Shown here piece after piece: positions 62,561-64,000 of a stretch of DNA of 64,000 bases. The position numbers were made by a program, and so were the translations under genes. Numbering within the stretch: position 1 is the first letter of the stretch; every line of letters begins with the position of its first letter. The notes beneath the pieces are model-generated. The model did not search any database and was not told the DNA's origin. It saw only the letters and a list, made by a program, of their open reading frames with translations. Source of the DNA: Epiperipatus broadwayi. Lineage: Eukaryota > Onychophora > Udeonychophora > Euonychophora > Peripatidae. The DNA lies in contig JAQFVV010006335.1 in NCBI GenBank assembly GCA_028023455.1, positions 562,741-626,740 on the forward strand, given 5' to 3'.

Positions 62561-64000
62561 AATATTGAATATTGGCACATATAATTTTATGTAAAAAAAT
62601 TATTAAAATAATCTTCGTAAAAGAAAAACATGAGATTGGATGTTGAAGAGTTTATTGCGGTTTGTTTTCAAAAAGGATAAGATTCAGATAGGTTTCTATC
62701 ATTAGTTTTTGAAATAAAAGTTAGAAAATGATTGATTAAAAGGGAGAGGGGGAGTTTGGTTAGAAAAGTTAAACTAAAATTTTATAAAAGGAAGTAAAGA
62801 GTTTTTCTTATTAGTATCTGTAAAATATAAATAATTTAAAGTTTAAAAAATACAAATCTCTTTTCATTCAAATTAAAGAAAAGTAATCTTAAAACTAGTT
62901 TTGACGTGTAGAATAAAATTATATATTTGCGCGCGAATGTAAAATAAATGTATTCATATTAAAGAAATAATAAATAATAAATGAAAGTTAAAAATTCAAA
63001 AACACTCCGCGATGACTATTAAGTAAAATGTAAAACAACATGTCAGCATGGCTATTATTAATTAAACAATCTTCCAAAACATGTTGTCAAAGGATTATCA
63101 ATGGAATTTCGACAACAGATATTTCCGGAGAATATCGAAAAGAAAAACACTTCACAGATATAAATAGTAAAATTTTATCAGATAATCAGTTGAGTTCAAT
63201 TCAGAAATTAATTGAGTCAGTTAAGTGAAGAAAGGATAATCAGTTGAGTTAATTGTATCCAGTAACAAAATGCCGTGCTGAGAAGTATTTGGGAACACGC
63301 ATTTTTCTCCACTGCCTGAAGTTGGGATGGAAACAGCAAGATCTGCCAATGAAATAATGTCAGTGTAACAACTTGGAAATCTTTGTCAGTATCTAATTGT
63401 CTCCAATAATAATAATTGTGAATAATTCATCAAGGAAATGTCCCAGTTGTCTGGAAGTATTCTCACATAAAGCAGTAACCAAATGAAATGAAGTTCTACA
63501 TCTACAATCAAAATCCTAGGTAATAATATTTCATATTCTTATTTCTATAATAGCCATTGCATTGCATTATTTCATAAACCCTCCAGAGACAAGTAATTTG
63601 AACTCTATAAGCATGCATAAAATGAACTATTGATGTGCGTGTTTGTGAATTTATAAATGTCAAACATTATTTATGCTTTTCATAAGATATATATTATACT
63701 GTGTTAATTTAAAATGTGTGTGTTATATTAGTCAAAAAATTATAAAGATGTTTAAATTTAGTAAATTAATGTTAGTTAATAAATTGTCTTAAAATTGAAA
63801 CTCTATTTGTCAGTCAATTTTTTTTATCAATTCTTTTATAAATCTTTTTATCAATTCTTTCACCACTAATTATGTATAATCTGTTAGTGATTTTCAACAG
63901 CTGAGCTAGTTGTTGATATTAGGTGATGAGTTAGTGGCCATTGTTCAAATTGTGTTGTTTATTCTTTTCAGAATAAATATCTGGCACCCATGTCTATACG
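62561..64000. other. No gene recognised
   Basis: AT-rich to about 63000, then slightly less so. The 62-codon frame at 63040-63228 begins with a hydrophobic stretch and is otherwise ordinary, with no recognised family. It could be chance or an exon. A short repeat, GATAATCAGTTGAGTT, occurs twice near 63180 and 63240. Confidence 0.4.

Overview
This window looks like AT-rich, non-genic DNA from a metazoan, probably an invertebrate. It has no bacterial operons, no long host reading frames, many (TA)n tracts, and several classes of eukaryotic retroelement. The species cannot be fixed from the sequence. No host gene was recognised. Everything that could be identified is mobile-element or repeat DNA, most of it broken.

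Layout. At 1.3-5.3 kb two Penelope-like element (PLE) 3' ends sit head to head as an inverted repeat, and one arm is split by a 2.63-kb solo LTR (family LTR-A, 4-bp target duplication GTAT). At 8.0-9.3 kb there is a small DNA transposon with terminal inverted repeats and a foldback element. At 9.4-16.8 kb three 2.2-kb copies of a second LTR family (LTR-B) form an inverted pair. Two of them flank a 728-bp non-coding interior, which reads as one non-autonomous LTR retrotransposon. At 16.8-22.2 kb lies an old, decayed Ty3/gypsy-like element with both LTRs, gag/protease/RT traces and a polypurine tract. A tRNA-derived SINE lies at 25.3 kb, and a 3' scrap of an RTE-clade LINE at 26.5 kb. Around 32-34 kb there are two inverted repeats that carry hammerhead ribozyme motifs. 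A divergent LTR-B relative, a 610-bp near-perfect foldback and a hAT-like MITE follow at 35.4-39.3 kb. A nearly complete RTE LINE (39.4-42.7 kb, minus strand) is the most coding-rich item; its ORF is broken by one frameshift and two stop codons. A second LTR-A solo LTR occupies 45.2-47.8 kb. A more decayed RTE copy is split in two (50.8-51.8 and 54.7-56.3 kb) by about 2.9 kb of nested elements, including a PLE 3' end. Two direct copies of a hammerhead-bearing repeat lie at 56.4-57.1 kb, and a last PLE 3' end at 62.2-62.6 kb.

The most interesting signal is a set of seven hammerhead-ribozyme copies in two unrelated-looking families (about 56.46, 56.92, 33.75, 33.93 kb; and 32.28, 32.36, 39.33 kb). 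The copies share the CUGANGA...GAAA layout. Stem I and stem II can be drawn by eye, and stem II shows compensatory changes between copies. Hammerheads are known from PLEs and from animal retrozymes, which fits the PLE remnants here. A second theme is that most element boundaries abut (TA)n tracts, so TA microsatellites appear to act as the local landing pads.

Limits: all homology calls were made by eye on sequence and translation. No alignment, database or folding program was run, and percent identities are not given for that reason.
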